Positions 14,597-27,600 of a DNA stretch of 64,000 bases are shown here, piece by piece. The DNA is taken from positions 744,001 through 808,000 of the forward strand of contig VFFE01007914.1 of assembly GCA_008921705.1 (NCBI GenBank), in the 5' to 3' direction. Position 1 is the first letter of the stretch. Each line of letters begins with the position of its first letter. The translations under genes were made by a program, and so were the position numbers. This stretch comes from Burhinus oedicnemus (taxonomy: Eukaryota > Chordata > Aves > Charadriiformes > Burhinidae). The notes under the pieces were generated by a model, which saw nothing but the letters and a program-made list of their open reading frames with translations, searched no databases and was not told where the DNA came from.

Positions 14597-17224
14597 TGCT
14601 GAGGTAAAATTCTCTGGAAGACTTTCATGCCAACAGACGCCTCAGACTTGCTACCATTACTCGATCCACCAAAGCTAATTCTGGAAGCCGTGTTCACCTA
14701 AAGGCTGCCTCTAAGCTGACATGTCCTGCCTAGAGACAGCACCTCCTGGCCATGCCTGCATCTCACCCCCTACATCTGCAAGGCATTTCTGCCACAACTT
14801 TTGTCCAATGTTAAACTAGGGACTTTCTGTCTTGGTCTCCATTTGTACTGGGAGAGTGCTCTCAGACAACCCGAGCATTAATATTTGATGGTATCTGCTG
14901 CATCCGAAGATGTTAAACTAATCAGGAGGTTTCATCACAACCGCACAAACGTGCCAGGTATCCCTGGCTGCTCCCAGTCTGCTGAGGAGACTTGCCCATT
15001 GCAAAATGACTACTCGTCTTGTACAAAACCTTCAGTAACTAAAGGAATTAGGTAACCTTCTGCATGAAGCAATACTTGCTTGACTAGGATTGTTTTCTAA
15101 TCCTAGGCTGTTGTTTTGATAATCAGTGCCTTAGGATGCTGTAATTTTCCTTAAAAATAAAAAAAAAATTTAAAATTGCCAAGGCTGATCTAAAAGCATT
15201 ATCTGAGGGAATAAAGGCTAACTCTGCAAATATTTTGATTAGCAAGCCACAGTCACAGAATTCCAGTGCTATAAGCAAGGTCCTGATGTCAGCTGCAGTG
15301 TTGTTCTGACAGTCCATCTGCTCAGTTTTTGGTTCTAAAAATTACATTTTACTGCATTTTGGAAAAGAAATTAGGAACAGTGGGGTTTATTACCACTCTC
15401 CAGTTATATTAGATACCACAGCTGGTTTTGAATGGATATGTGAAACAGCCTCGCCCCATCTCCTCCAATATGTTTTATAAATTTATCAGTTGAACTGCTG
15501 AGTGCTCTTGGTAGTTCAGACATAAAAGAGTTTTGCTAAGTATTATCTCCATAGAGCTTTCTTACCCTTCTAACATAAATCCTTCTCTATGCAAGCCTCC
15601 TGTGAGAAAACTACCCTGAGAGTTTTGGAGAGAGAGAGGAAATGAAAGAAAAAGGTATTGCAGGAGATGTACAGAAGTAGATTTCCCCTTACCACCACTA
15701 CTCCTTTCCACACACATCTCCTTGTGTTTATTCCATGCGTTGCTACTATATACATAGTATATTAGCTTAAAAGATAAACCTGGAAATGCTGATGCAAAAC
15801 CTGAAAACTGAGAAAAACTAGCAATGTCTTTGACTTCTAATGTATCTTGAATTTCTCTCAGTTATTCTCATATTAACCTCAGTAACTTGAATTTGGTCAA
15901 CATATTTTCCCAGAAATAATTCAAACTTCATTTGAAGACCTTAATCAACAATAATTGTGATAATAAAAATAATGTTCTTGTTCATATTTATTGCTTATCT
16001 TGGTAGTTTGTATAATTGAGTAATTACGGCTTTTGTAAAAATATACTTAATTTCTTATCTAAATTATTCAGCTTTAATTCCAGATCATTGACTTTCACCA
16101 CATTTTATTTTTTAGTGAGCTGAAAAAATTTTTAATAAACTTGCTCTTTTTCTTCCTGAAGATACTTTTACAACTGAATCACATCTCCTCTCACTCTTCC
16201 TTTCTAAACAAAGTGAACCCTTGTATTCTTTAAAAGAAAGACATGTTACAGACCTTTCATCACATCTAGTCTTTGCACCTCCCTATGTGCAATTTTTCAT
16301 TCATCCTTCTAAAAATGTGGATAGCCATGGGATTCAGTATGTTCCTTCTGTAGGAAAAAAGCCACTTAGAGAGGTAAAGTCATGTTTCTCTTCCCTCCCT
16401 CTATAAATAATGGTAACACCAGACTTTTTGTTACAACAGAACATTGTGATTTTATTCTTGGTTACTTACCTCTTTGGAAAATGCATTTTGCCATTACAGA
16501 AGTGCAGCAGCACAACTGCTGTATTTGGGTCTAGTCATGTCTAGATATCCCTTTTTTTGGAAATCATTTAACAAAGCTTGTAAGTATAACTATCCGGCCT
16601 TCATTATTTCCCACTCAATGACATCTTCGTGTAACGTGTACATTGGTATTAGTTATTTTTTTTAAATCTGCTTCTTGATTAATGATGAAAATACTGAGTC
16701 ATGCTACAATGAAAACCACTCCTTGAAATTCCTCAATGGAAACTCCAGTGCTAGAAAGTCCATTCACCTGTTATTTCTTATTACCAACAAAGTTGGAGAG
16801 CTCTGGGTCGGCTTTCATCTCACCATGTCCGTAAATGCCAGTTTTCAATCTGAAGGTCATAAAGTACAAATCAAACTGCTTACCAAAGGCTTTATGTTTT
16901 ATAGAGCCTTTATCAGCCAAACTCATTATCTGAATTTGAAATGATGATATATATTGTAAAACAGCTATGCTCTGTGTTGGGGTTTTTTTCAGTTTCTGGG
17001 AGGGTGGTTTGTCATTGTTTTTTTCCCTCACAGGAAGCTACAGTGGCTATCATTAATAATATTCTCTCTACTTCTTTATGGATTGAATCCAGTCTGATTT
17101 TTTCTGTTATTAGTCCCAAGCAGATGTGACTTTCCAAGCAAAATAGTGTCTGGTCTGTAGGAGTAAAGCAGCATTTGATGCTGGTGTCAAGACAGGCTTT
17201 CTACAGAAAAAGGAAAAAGATCTT

Positions 17225-18678
17225 TGGAAGGTCATGGGGAACAGGAGAGGTGCCTGAGGACCGGAGGAAGGCTGACATCACTCCAGTCTTCAAAAAGGGC
17301 AAGAAGGAGAACCCAGAGAACTACAGACCGGTTAGTCTCACCTCTGTCCCTGGGAAGGTAATGGAGCGACTCATTCTGGATGTCATCTCCAAACACGTTG
17401 AAGAACAGGAAGCTATTAGAAGTGGTAAACACAGATTTACCAAGGGTAAACCATGCTTGACCAATCTGATAGCCTTCTATGATGTTATAACTGGTTGGCT
17501 GGATGAGGGGAGGGCAGTAGATGCCATCTACCTTGACTTCAGCAAGGCTTTTGACACTGTCTCCCATAACATCCTCATTAGGAAGCTGAGGAAGTGTGGG
17601 CTAGATGAAGAGACAGTGAGGTGGATTGAGAGCTGGCTGTGTGACAGAACCCAGAGGGCTGTGATTAATGGAGCAGTGTCAAGTTGGAGGCCTGTAACCA
17701 GTGGTGTCCCCAAGGGATCAATACTTGGTCCAATCTTGTTCAAAATATTCATCAATGACCTGGATGAGGGGACAGAGCGTATCCTCAGCAAGTTCACTGA
17801 TGATACCAAACTGGGAGGGGTGGCTGACACTCCAGAGGGCCGCGCTGCCATCCAGCGTGACCTGGACAGGCTGGAGTGCTGGGCAGAGAAGAACCTCATG
17901 AGGTTCAACCAGAGCAAGTGTAGGGTCCTGCACCTGGGGAGGAAGAATGCTAGGCACCACTATAGGTTAGGGGTGGACCTGCTGGAAAGCAGTTCTGAGG
18001 AGAAGGATCTGGGGGTCCTGGTAGACAGTAAATTATCCATGAGCCAGCAATGTGCCCTTGTCGCCAGGAAGGCCGATGGAATCCTGGGCTGCATAGGGAA
18101 GAGTGTGGCCAGTAGGTCGAGGGAGGTCATTCTCCCCCTCTACACGGCACTGGTGAGGCCACAGCTGGAATACTGTGTCCAGTTCTGGGCTCCCCAGATC
18201 AAGCAGGACAGAGAACTACTGGAGAAATTCAGCATAGGGCAACAAAGATGATTGGAGGATTGGAGCATCTCCCTTATGAGGAAAGGCTGAGAGAGCTGGG
18301 ACTCTAGCCTGGAGAAGAGAAGGCTGAGGGGAGACTTTATTCTTGCTTCTAAGTATCTAAAGGGTGGGTTGAAGGAGGACGGAGCCAGATTCTTTTCAGT
18401 GGTTCCCAGTGACAGGACGAGGGGCAACAAGCACAAGTTGGAACATAGGAAGTGCCATTCAAACATAAGAAAAAACTTCTTTACGGTGAGGGTGGCAGAG
18501 CACTGGAACAGGCTGCCCAGGGAGGTTGTGGAGTCCCCTTCTCTGGAGATTTTCAAGCCCGCCTGGATGCAGTCCTGAGTAATGTGCTCTAGGCATTGCT
18601 GCGTCAGCAGGGGAGTTGGACTAGATGATCTCTAGAGGTCCCTTCCAACTCTGAAAATTCTGTGATTCTGTGATTCTG
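17225..18678 (+). mobile_element. CR1 LINE retrotransposon, 5'-truncated copy
   Basis: About 1.45 kb of a chicken-repeat-1 type non-LTR element in plus orientation. It begins inside ORF2, upstream of the reverse transcriptase, so the 5' UTR, ORF1 and endonuclease are missing. This is the usual 5' truncation of CR1. The 3' UTR has the typical segment reading GTTGGACTAGATGATCTC (near 18614) and ends in short ATTCTGTG tail repeats (about 18657-18678). CR1 copies end in such oligomer tails, not poly(A). The copy is non-autonomous and its ORF is frameshifted. The left border is judged from where CR1-like sequence starts and may be off by some tens of bases. Confidence 0.93.
17229..18578 (+). pseudogene. 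CR1 ORF2 remnant: reverse transcriptase and C-terminal region, frameshifted
   Basis: The readable frame to 18251 carries the RT core. The [18 protein letters not shown] block is followed by motif [15 protein letters not shown] (catalytic Asp codon at 17535). Next come the [10 protein letters not shown] block and the motif C region FTDDTKLGG (Asp codons at 17799 and 17802). As I recall the CR1 consensus, motif C starts FADD, so Ala to Thr is a private change here. Compared with that consensus a single base is missing near 18225-18235, which brings a stop at 18249. A second small deletion near 18305 returns to the first frame, which then continues to 18578 with the C-terminal [15 protein letters not shown] block. 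The endonuclease domain is absent. Role of the intact family: target-primed reverse transcription. This copy cannot make a full enzyme. Confidence 0.9.
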
Positions 18679-21600
18679 TTGATCAGTGTAATATAAGCAA
18701 TAATAACCAGCATGGCAGATTATCTTTCTAATTCATTGACGCACACTCCTAGTTACTAAAATTTGTTATACCAGCAGAAACGCAAGCCAGAGATTTCAAA
18801 TTTACTTGTCTGTGACCTTTATCCCTGAATTTGTATGAACTCTGAATCCAAACGCAAGACTTGAAGTATCATCACATCTTCGCTTGCAAACTTTGAATAC
18901 TAGCGATTTTTCTCTTTAATTTTGTCTCAACCCTAGCAGTCAGTTACAACTTTTGAATGTATATGTTTACTTATGTTGCTATGGTTCCCTTTGTTATGCT
19001 GAGCAAAACCCCATGAAAAGAATTTGCATTTTGCTGAGAGAAATCTGTCTTTTGCTTCTTCTCACCAGGAGATTATTCTTTGTGCTATTTCAGACTCCTG
19101 CTGAGAACATTGTCTTTACATCTCAGAGAATTATAGCCTTATATGAGATGGCAATAACAAAAACATTCGTGTAATTATTCTTAAAACAAAGACTATTCTT
19201 TATCAAAATGTGGTGTTGAAATTTAACAAAGATTATTTCATTAAGTTAACAAAACCAAGAAGAATCAGGCAGAACTCAGGACGCTGTACTTAACAACAGT
19301 TTACTATAAAGGTGCATTAAAAAGAACACCTCAAACTTAGTTTTCTACTTTTTTTTTCTGTACCGATAGAAACAAGAAGAACTAAGGTCTTAGAATAGGT
19401 GCAATGAAATACAGAAACTTTTTAATTGCTTTTATTTTCGTATTTGACTATTAGAAAAAAAATCAGTCAGATATCAATGAAAACCTTCAAATTTTAGGTT
19501 TTCACCCTAAAATTGAGCAAATAGCAAAAATAGGCTATTGTTTCTATACTAAATTTGTAAGCCAACACTTTGTGTTACAGTCTGATGCACTTAATACTGA
19601 TATAATCTGATGTAACTGAAGTGCTTAATTCATGGATTAGGGAATAACACTTGCAAAATCTCCTGAACTGATTTCATTTATAGGAAGAGATATTGTAATT
19701 GCAAAACGAGGTGGTGCTTTGTGGCGCTACTGAAGATACGGGGATACAATTGTGCTACGGAGCACTGTGTCAGCCTAGAATGAAAAGGCTGCACCCCGGG
19801 AGTCTAAACTGTGCTCACTGCCAGGATCCAGGTGAGGATGCAAAGGCAACTCTACATGCTGAGGAAATATCACTTGTTCCTCCTCTCAGCAGGCAGAGAG
19901 ATGACCAAATTTGGAGCTGGAGCCCATAGGACACTCTGGGTTTTCTGTTCATACAGCCACACATACTGGAGTGCTGTTGCCAGCGTAACTTAAGGCAATT
20001 TACAGACACAAAACTATGGCAATGTCAGCTTGACATGCTAATAGTTCCAGTAATGGTAGACATGTAAATGGGACTAAACCTCTGTCTTTGAGCTGGACCA
20101 AGGTTGAGCTTCACATTGTTAAGGCTTCATTCCAGTTAATCGATGGATGTACCATTATTTACTTGCAATAATGATTGTGTGGTTCTTTTTTCACCTCAAG
20201 GGTTTTTATTATATGTTGCTTTACAGCATATGGGAACTTAGTCATAAATAGGAAATAACTGTGGCTATGTGTACATGTTGGAGAAATGGACAGCTTCTCC
20301 TTTTTATGCCATCTAAGACAGGAGACAGCTATAGACACATAAAAATTCAGACACGGAATTAAAAGAATTGACTGACACACTCTAAGGAGTTGCATTCAGT
20401 TTTTAATGTTTAATCATATTTTGACTGTGCAAATTAATATGCCTGCACTGTAGCAAATATTGGGTTTAGTTTGTAGTAAGTTACTTTCAGAGAAGGAATT
20501 ATATTTGGTGAAAACAATACTGTAGGTAAAATTTTGTTAGTATGTTTCATACATATAGAGCTCCACTACTGTATTAGCCCAGAATACTGCCCCGCAAATG
20601 AGACACATTTTTACAACTACAGATTTCAAGCCATGTGAAGCCACACTTCTTCCATTCACATTTTAATCCCTCAAATGCGCTGGCACATACTGTTGTTGCA
20701 CCTAAAAGTGGTGGGATTAACGGCAAGAGGAAGAAAAAATGAGATAACCATTCTCTTTTGCTTTTCAAAGCAGAAAGGAAGAGTTTAAACTCCCTGCCTT
20801 AATGAAACATGGGCTCTGGAGTGACAGGAGCCCACTTCCACTGCACTCCCCTTTGCTCCTCCTTCCTCCTGTGGGGCAAGTGAAGCAAGTACCAGGTAGG
20901 CACAAGATAAAATGTTAGCCCTGCTCCTGGTGTTAACAGGTCCTAACGCCAGCATGCGGAGCTGCGACTTTTGTCAAAGGGGAGAGAAAACTTATTTCCT
21001 ACAGGCCACCATGCAGAAGAAAGTAGACAGGACACCACAGGGATCTCCTGTATTACTGTATTACTAAATGGTACTTTTTAACAATAGGGAGAAATGAACC
21101 AAATCTAAACATAATTTGGGAGATAGTAGTGCATTCCAAAATGTTAAAAATAGTCCTTTATAGCATCTGCCTAGTAGCTTGTGAAGTTTATTATTCCAGG
21201 CCTAGCCATCAGAAGATGATGCTATCTTCAGACACAAAATGAGAAAAGCTGATAACTAAATCGGCCGTGTGAGACATTGAAATTCATTTCCAATGCTAGA
21301 CTTAGATTCATAACACCTGCAAGCCCTACAGTATTAGAAGGCATTGCTAGAGTGTTTGTGCCTAAGACCAATTCTCTTCTCAAATAGCAAATCAAAGAGT
21401 ACATGTTCATGAGCTGGACTTTACACAAGCATCAGTAAGAGCAAACATTCACTTTAGCTTCATGTAAAAGGGCATTCTTCTTCAAAAGCTCGGTCAGATG
21501 CCTGATCACAGCCAGCAATTATTCAAGCAGATAAGTCAAGGTTTTGTTATTAGTGGAGACAGTAATAGAACTGCATTGATTAATATAATTAAGAGTAATC

Positions 21601-24600
21601 CAGCATTCAGACTTGCAGTCTGAGTTGGAATTAGGTATTATTCACAGTTTGATTTTGTAAGAAGCTCCACACAGCCATATTCTCTAAAAAGATTAGAAGG
21701 TATTTGGAGGCTGGAGGTACTGACTCCTAGTGAGATAAAAACCAGTTGTTTTCATTATAGAGACAAACGTAAATGCTGAATGTATTGCAGTAAGGAAAGT
21801 TAGAGGTAATTCTATTTTCTTTGGTGTCCCTACCATATTCTAGCATAAGTGACTCAGAAAGTCACAGGTTTTAAGAGCAGAGCAGAAAGAGCAACCAAAT
21901 AATTTGTTCTGTCTTCATATTTAACACAGTGATATGAGCAAGACGTGCTTTTTAAAAGATAACAAGATTTGAGAATAAAAAAAGATAAGCCATATCCCTT
22001 AAAAAACCATGGCAAATAATTTTCCCTTTCCTCTGTGAAGCGGGCAGAATATTTATATATTATTTTAATATAATCTAAGTACTAGTACAGAGACCTTCAT
22101 TTCACACCTCATTTAGGTGGCATTAAGTGTGTGCCATCATGGAACCAACTGCAATCTGGCTGGCCTGGGTCATGAACCCCATGGGATGCCGTGTTTCCCT
22201 GTGAGGTTACCATTTGGATTCTCATAAATGTTGGTTAGGTTTACTGTGAGATGATAAATGTATGTTAAGTCCATGATGACTTCCCTTTTACTGTCTCAGA
22301 GATAGCAAATAATGATTAATTCAGATAACTTCCTGTGCCTTAATTTTCTTTTCTCCTGAACATGTAGATCCTCAGAATCACATTTTCATGACCTTGTATT
22401 TGCTGTGCAAATAGCCAGCAGTTGATTTCTACAAGGAGATATAAGGTTTTACAGGATATAAGTGTATCTGCAACTACAGTGAAAGAAGCCCTGGGGAATG
22501 GAAGGACATTCAACAGGACACTCCTCTGTCAGTGCAGTAAGGTGTTTCCAGTTTAAAGCTTTTTTTCTTTGCAAAGGTCTGTCTCCTCTGGGAGACCTGC
22601 ATGAGGCTGTGGCATGGGGTGACACACTTTCCACAGCATGTAAAAATATTTAATGGCTTAGACTCTGCTCTTAGCAGCACTTCAGCTACTCAAAAGAGTG
22701 ACTTCTAGGAAAGTAAAATAAAAATCACTTTGGGATCTTCCAGTGTGAAAACCAAACTACATCATGATAAGATTATTTTTCCTAATTTCCTCTGAACTGC
22801 CTTCTTTTTTTTCAGTTAAATTCAAGAAGATAGGAATCTAAGCAAAAATTTTAATGAATATAATTAAGAATGCTAACAATAATTTCCTAAGGAGTGACAA
22901 AGGGATCAGAGGGGTTTTTTAGTGACCCCTCTCTGACTTAATGTTTTATTTGAGGAAAAAAAGGAATGGGAGACAATTCTGACAAAGGTCATGTCAAATC
23001 AGCACTTTAGGACAGGAAACAGCTATTCCAGTTACTTCAGAGGAGAAAATAAGTTACTGTCCTCTTAAATACACAGACAAATTAGGGAAGTTAAATAGTA
23101 CAAGGAAAGCTCAATAATGCCAGTGTATCAAACATCAGGTCAATGGTACTCATTGGAAAGACAGACTATGGAATCACAATGAGTGGAATTATCCTTTTAT
23201 TTCAAGATAGACTTCATAACTTTTTATCAGAGACAAAATATCGGGGGTTAAACTTGCAATTAGAGAGAACTGGCCGAGCAGGCCTTTAAAATTCTTTTCA
23301 ACTCATGTTATTTCAGGCTTCTGTCCATCTTTCATCCCGAGAGAGAAACGGTATTATTTCAGCCTAGGAAAAGTCTGCATTTGAGATTTCCTGACAATAC
23401 AAATCATTCTGGAAGTTAGCAAAGTTCATTAAATGTATTTAAGAACATATTTCTTCCTTGTGATTTAACTTTATGCCTGAATTCCCATAAAATGATATAA
23501 ATCCATTACCTGTGAAGGGACTACAATTAATACATAAAATAGATAAAATAGATTTTTAAAATGGATTTTATTTTCCTTTCATTATAATTATCTGTTTCAC
23601 TCTCTATCTTTTCTCTGGCTATTCTTCCCCTTTCTTTCTTCTTTTTCTGTTCACTTCTGGCTACAATAATCGTAGTGAGTAATAGTAACTCATGCTCTTT
23701 CAAAAACCACGTGGTGTCCATGTGATGGATAAGGTGAAGAAAGTGATTGCAGCAACCATTTTTGAGCATTTGTAGAGTAAAATAACGTACTTTTCTAGAA
23801 GACTGTGCTGTGTTAGCAACGCATATAAATGACTAAACATGCAGAAATGTTGTTGCACTAATATGTGGGAGGTAAAACAGAGAAAGGGATTAGACGAGTA
23901 TTTACGGTGCCTGTGATTAGGATTGGCCTTCTTCCCAGTCAAAGAAATCAAATGCCTTTAATACTATTAAGAACCAATATTGTGCTGAAAAGGTAATACA
24001 TTTTGTTAACTGATCAAAGCGGATCTACATATTCAGATCTAAATGAAAGATATTTCATTTATAATCATCCCCTCTTTTCCCTAATTGCATATCCATTAAT
24101 TCAGCTCTTTCTTATCATATTACTGAAAATGAGTCTGCCCATCTTTCTATCATCATTTGCAAGCAATTTGGTGAGGAAAGAATGCCTAAATTCTCTTGTT
24201 TGAGTTACTGGTTCCTTGGGCCTTGTTTTCATCAGGAGAAAAAGTTGTTTCCACAGTGTGGCAGCTGAAATACAGCAACTAATCCTAGTGTAGGAAAAGT
24301 GGCCTTGTAGCTGTCATATGACTTAGCAGACTGTAGTAAAGAATGATAGGAAATGAAGGATATACCCTGAAGCATATACTCGCGTTATACCTATATTATC
24401 CCATGCTTTTCATTGTCCATCATTAACAACTGGAGGTTTTGCCTTAGGTCACAACTAAGTGTCCACCATAGTAAATAAAGAAAATAGCTAGAATGAAATA
24501 GATCAAGAAAATGTATTTTCTCTGCTACTAGAACATGAAGTCCATGTCCCATGAAGGCAGAAAGACTTCCTTGCAAAATCATTAACGTACCTCTGGGATA

Positions 24601-27600
24601 AGTAAATAAGTGGCCTTAGTTCTGTCAACCAGCTACCTATCTTCTCTTCAGATTGGTTCTCTAAGGTTTGATACTGTGATTTTTTTTTCATTTGAACCTT
24701 TGTCTGAAGCGTTAAAATTTCAAAACTAAAATAATGAAGTCTGAGATATCAACATCAATGCACTGACAGTTAAAGTAACTTGTTAGATCATTTTGTACCC
24801 ACATATTATCTTTATGAGACTGTCATGGTCACAGCTGACGCTGCCCACCAGCTTTGGACTGAATTATTTCAACACGGTGGATACACAGAAAACAATATCC
24901 TATCAACACCTAGGAACTTGGTAGCTAGAAATTTTCATTATCACAGGATTTATGCCATCATTTACATAATCTGGTATTTAATTAGTCAACTGAATTTTGC
25001 TGAACCCTAAAAATAATTCTGTCTTTATCTTACTCTTAGCTTAAGCAACAGGAAACAACTGTTGCTGGGTTGTTGCTAGTATATGCTACATATTTTAGTA
25101 ATAATAATTTCCTGACACGTTTAGCACAATTTTTTTCCTATAGCACAGAAAAATGTTTATTAGGGAAGGATGACTAGAAGCTATAAGGTATTATTTATGG
25201 CTTCCTGCTGCTGTGAGCTGATCTCAGCTGGCCTTAAGGCTATACCAGGTAAGAACTGGGAGGACACAACTACGCTGCCTTTCTGTGCTGGACCCTTCCT
25301 TCACTGCAACTGGCAGTGACAGGGATGCTACCTAGAGCAGCTTTAAACTAGTTTTTCATTTAAAGCAGCTTTCTTCTAATTAGTACTGCTGTAAAAAATG
25401 AGCTGAAATGGAAAAGAGACCCTGCAACACGCTGTCCAAAAATTATTAGCTAGCAATTAGGTAGCTGCCTGGCAAGTGTTTTTTAGGCAGACACACGTAC
25501 AAGGCCAACCACTTTGTTCTATCTAAATAACCAGTGACTTTGCAACTTGCAGTGATAGTGAGCAGCTGCCAGTGAGCCAGCATATGGAGCTTTCAGCAAA
25601 GGCACACAAGGCGTCCATCCAATTTGTTATTTGAACCTGCCTCTCCAAGGGGTATTCTCAGGCGTACTTTCCTCTGTCTGTGCCATGGAAGCTGTTGCAG
25701 AAAATTCCTGGATATTCCCTAGAGCATGGATCCTGGAGGATTTGAATGGGCTGGTTTTCATTGGCCACGTACTGAGAGAAGCCAGTATCCTGGATGTTAT
25801 AATCAATATTCTTAACTACCTTAGGGTAATTAAGGAATCATGTGATTTGGGCTCAATCTACAAGTTTCCTCCCTTCCTACGCTCTCCTTAAAGGACAAGA
25901 TCTTTTCTCCAGCAACTTCCACAGCTTCCCTCTGGTCCATTGAATTTCTTTCTCTTTGACACTTACGTGCCTGCTTTCTACCATAAAAGACTCCCCTCAC
26001 TCCTTCCAGGAGTTACTTCTAACTGCAGGCTGCTTGCCTGACCCATCCGGCCATGCAGAACATTTTATTTCCTGGTTACCCAATGGTTTTGAGGAAGAGG
26101 AAGCCTCCAGAGAGTGCCACAGGAGCCAGGCAGCATCACCTAGAAATAAGTAACCTTCCTCCTTGCTGCTCAGCTAGACCTTTTTCACAGAAAACAATAT
26201 ACAGTAAATTGAAAACAAATAAAGCTGTTACAGCAGCTGCCAGAAGAAGTCCCACAGGTGCTGCAGTTTTATCACTGAGTCATCATCTCTTAGCACAGCT
26301 GTCTTCCCTGAAGCTATGAGAGCTTCTGTATGGCCAAAAGGCATGTGTGACAGCAGCCTAGTGACAAACATACTGAGTAGCTTCACCTCCCTGCTTCCTC
26401 TTCCCCCTGCAGTGCCTTTTCTCCAAGCTAACCGATCCTGAGTCACTGCTTGGTCTCATCTGCCTACCCCAGCCTTTCCTGTGTGTCCTCTCACATCCCC
26501 ATTACCCTACGACAGCCTCTTGGCATCTCCCTACTCTCTGCAGCTAGTCTGTCTTCTAACACCCGCTCCACTTTAGGTAATGCTGGCAAGCAAAGTAATC
26601 ACATTCTCCTCTCCTTCTCCCATTTCCTTTCATCATTTACTCAAAGGCCAAAGTGGCCACAAGCAGATTGTCACCTTTGTTCCAGCTGAAAAGTCTTGTT
26701 TCAGATTTAGCATCCACCATTAAGTACAGTGTGTGGAAACTGCTGGTGGGCCACACTCTGCTAGGATTACTGGCTTCTCTGGCAGCCTTAGTGGAACACA
26801 TGCCTTAGAAAAGGTAAACCAAATAGGACTCAGATGGAACATAGGATAGGAGCATATCCTACGAATGTTAATCAGAAATCTAACTGGAGAATTACCAAAC
26901 TTAAACTCATTGTGAACCCCCAGAGAAAGTGGTGGATTGGTAGGGTATACTAGTTAATAAGACTTAGGCGTTGAAACTCACCTCATAGGTTTCAACTCCT
27001 TGTCTACTTACCTCATTAGTACCCATTCTGATGCTTTCCTGATTTTTAAAACTCCAAATATGGCACTCAGGGAATACTTACTCTCAAGTAAGACCATCCT
27101 TTTGTGTGTGGCTTGCAGAATTGCAGCCACTTTGTGAGTGATGGACTGAGTCATTGCTACTCACAGTCAGTCACATGGCTGCAGACCCACTAAAAGAGCA
27201 CCCTTTTTCCCCAGAAAGAGAGTTTTTCTCTTTTTGCAAGGTTGGTTCTTCAGCTTCATTTTTTCCTCCTGAGAAACTTAAGTCTTCACGGTGTTTATAT
27301 TCATGAAACAACATCAGCATAACAAAATAGTTGGCTTTAAGCACACAGCAAGAGGATTAATCATTTGAGAGAGGAATATATGTTTGGATAACTATTTGGG
27401 CAATTCTGAGTACACAAATCCTTTGGAAATCCTGCATCAAAACAGATTATATTTTCTGCAGAGCCAGAATATCTGCCAAGAACTAGTATAAGGTAACAAC
27501 TCTGCTTAAAAGTACTGTGCTGAAAACTTCTGAATAAATGAGGTTTGAGGTTGTATATTATGAAATACTATTCTTGGGGAAGTGAACTGGCAAAAGTCTG

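Larger units (their letters stand above)
9443..17224. other. Intergenic AT-rich DNA, no gene seen
   Basis: No coding exon or RNA gene is recognisable. The stretch contains a small AAAT tetranucleotide run, an AT/CA-rich low-complexity block and an imperfect inverted repeat, each listed separately. A TGTCATGGTTTAA sequence at 9443-9455 resembles the terminus of some avian LTRs, but I could not define a partner end. Confidence 0.6.
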
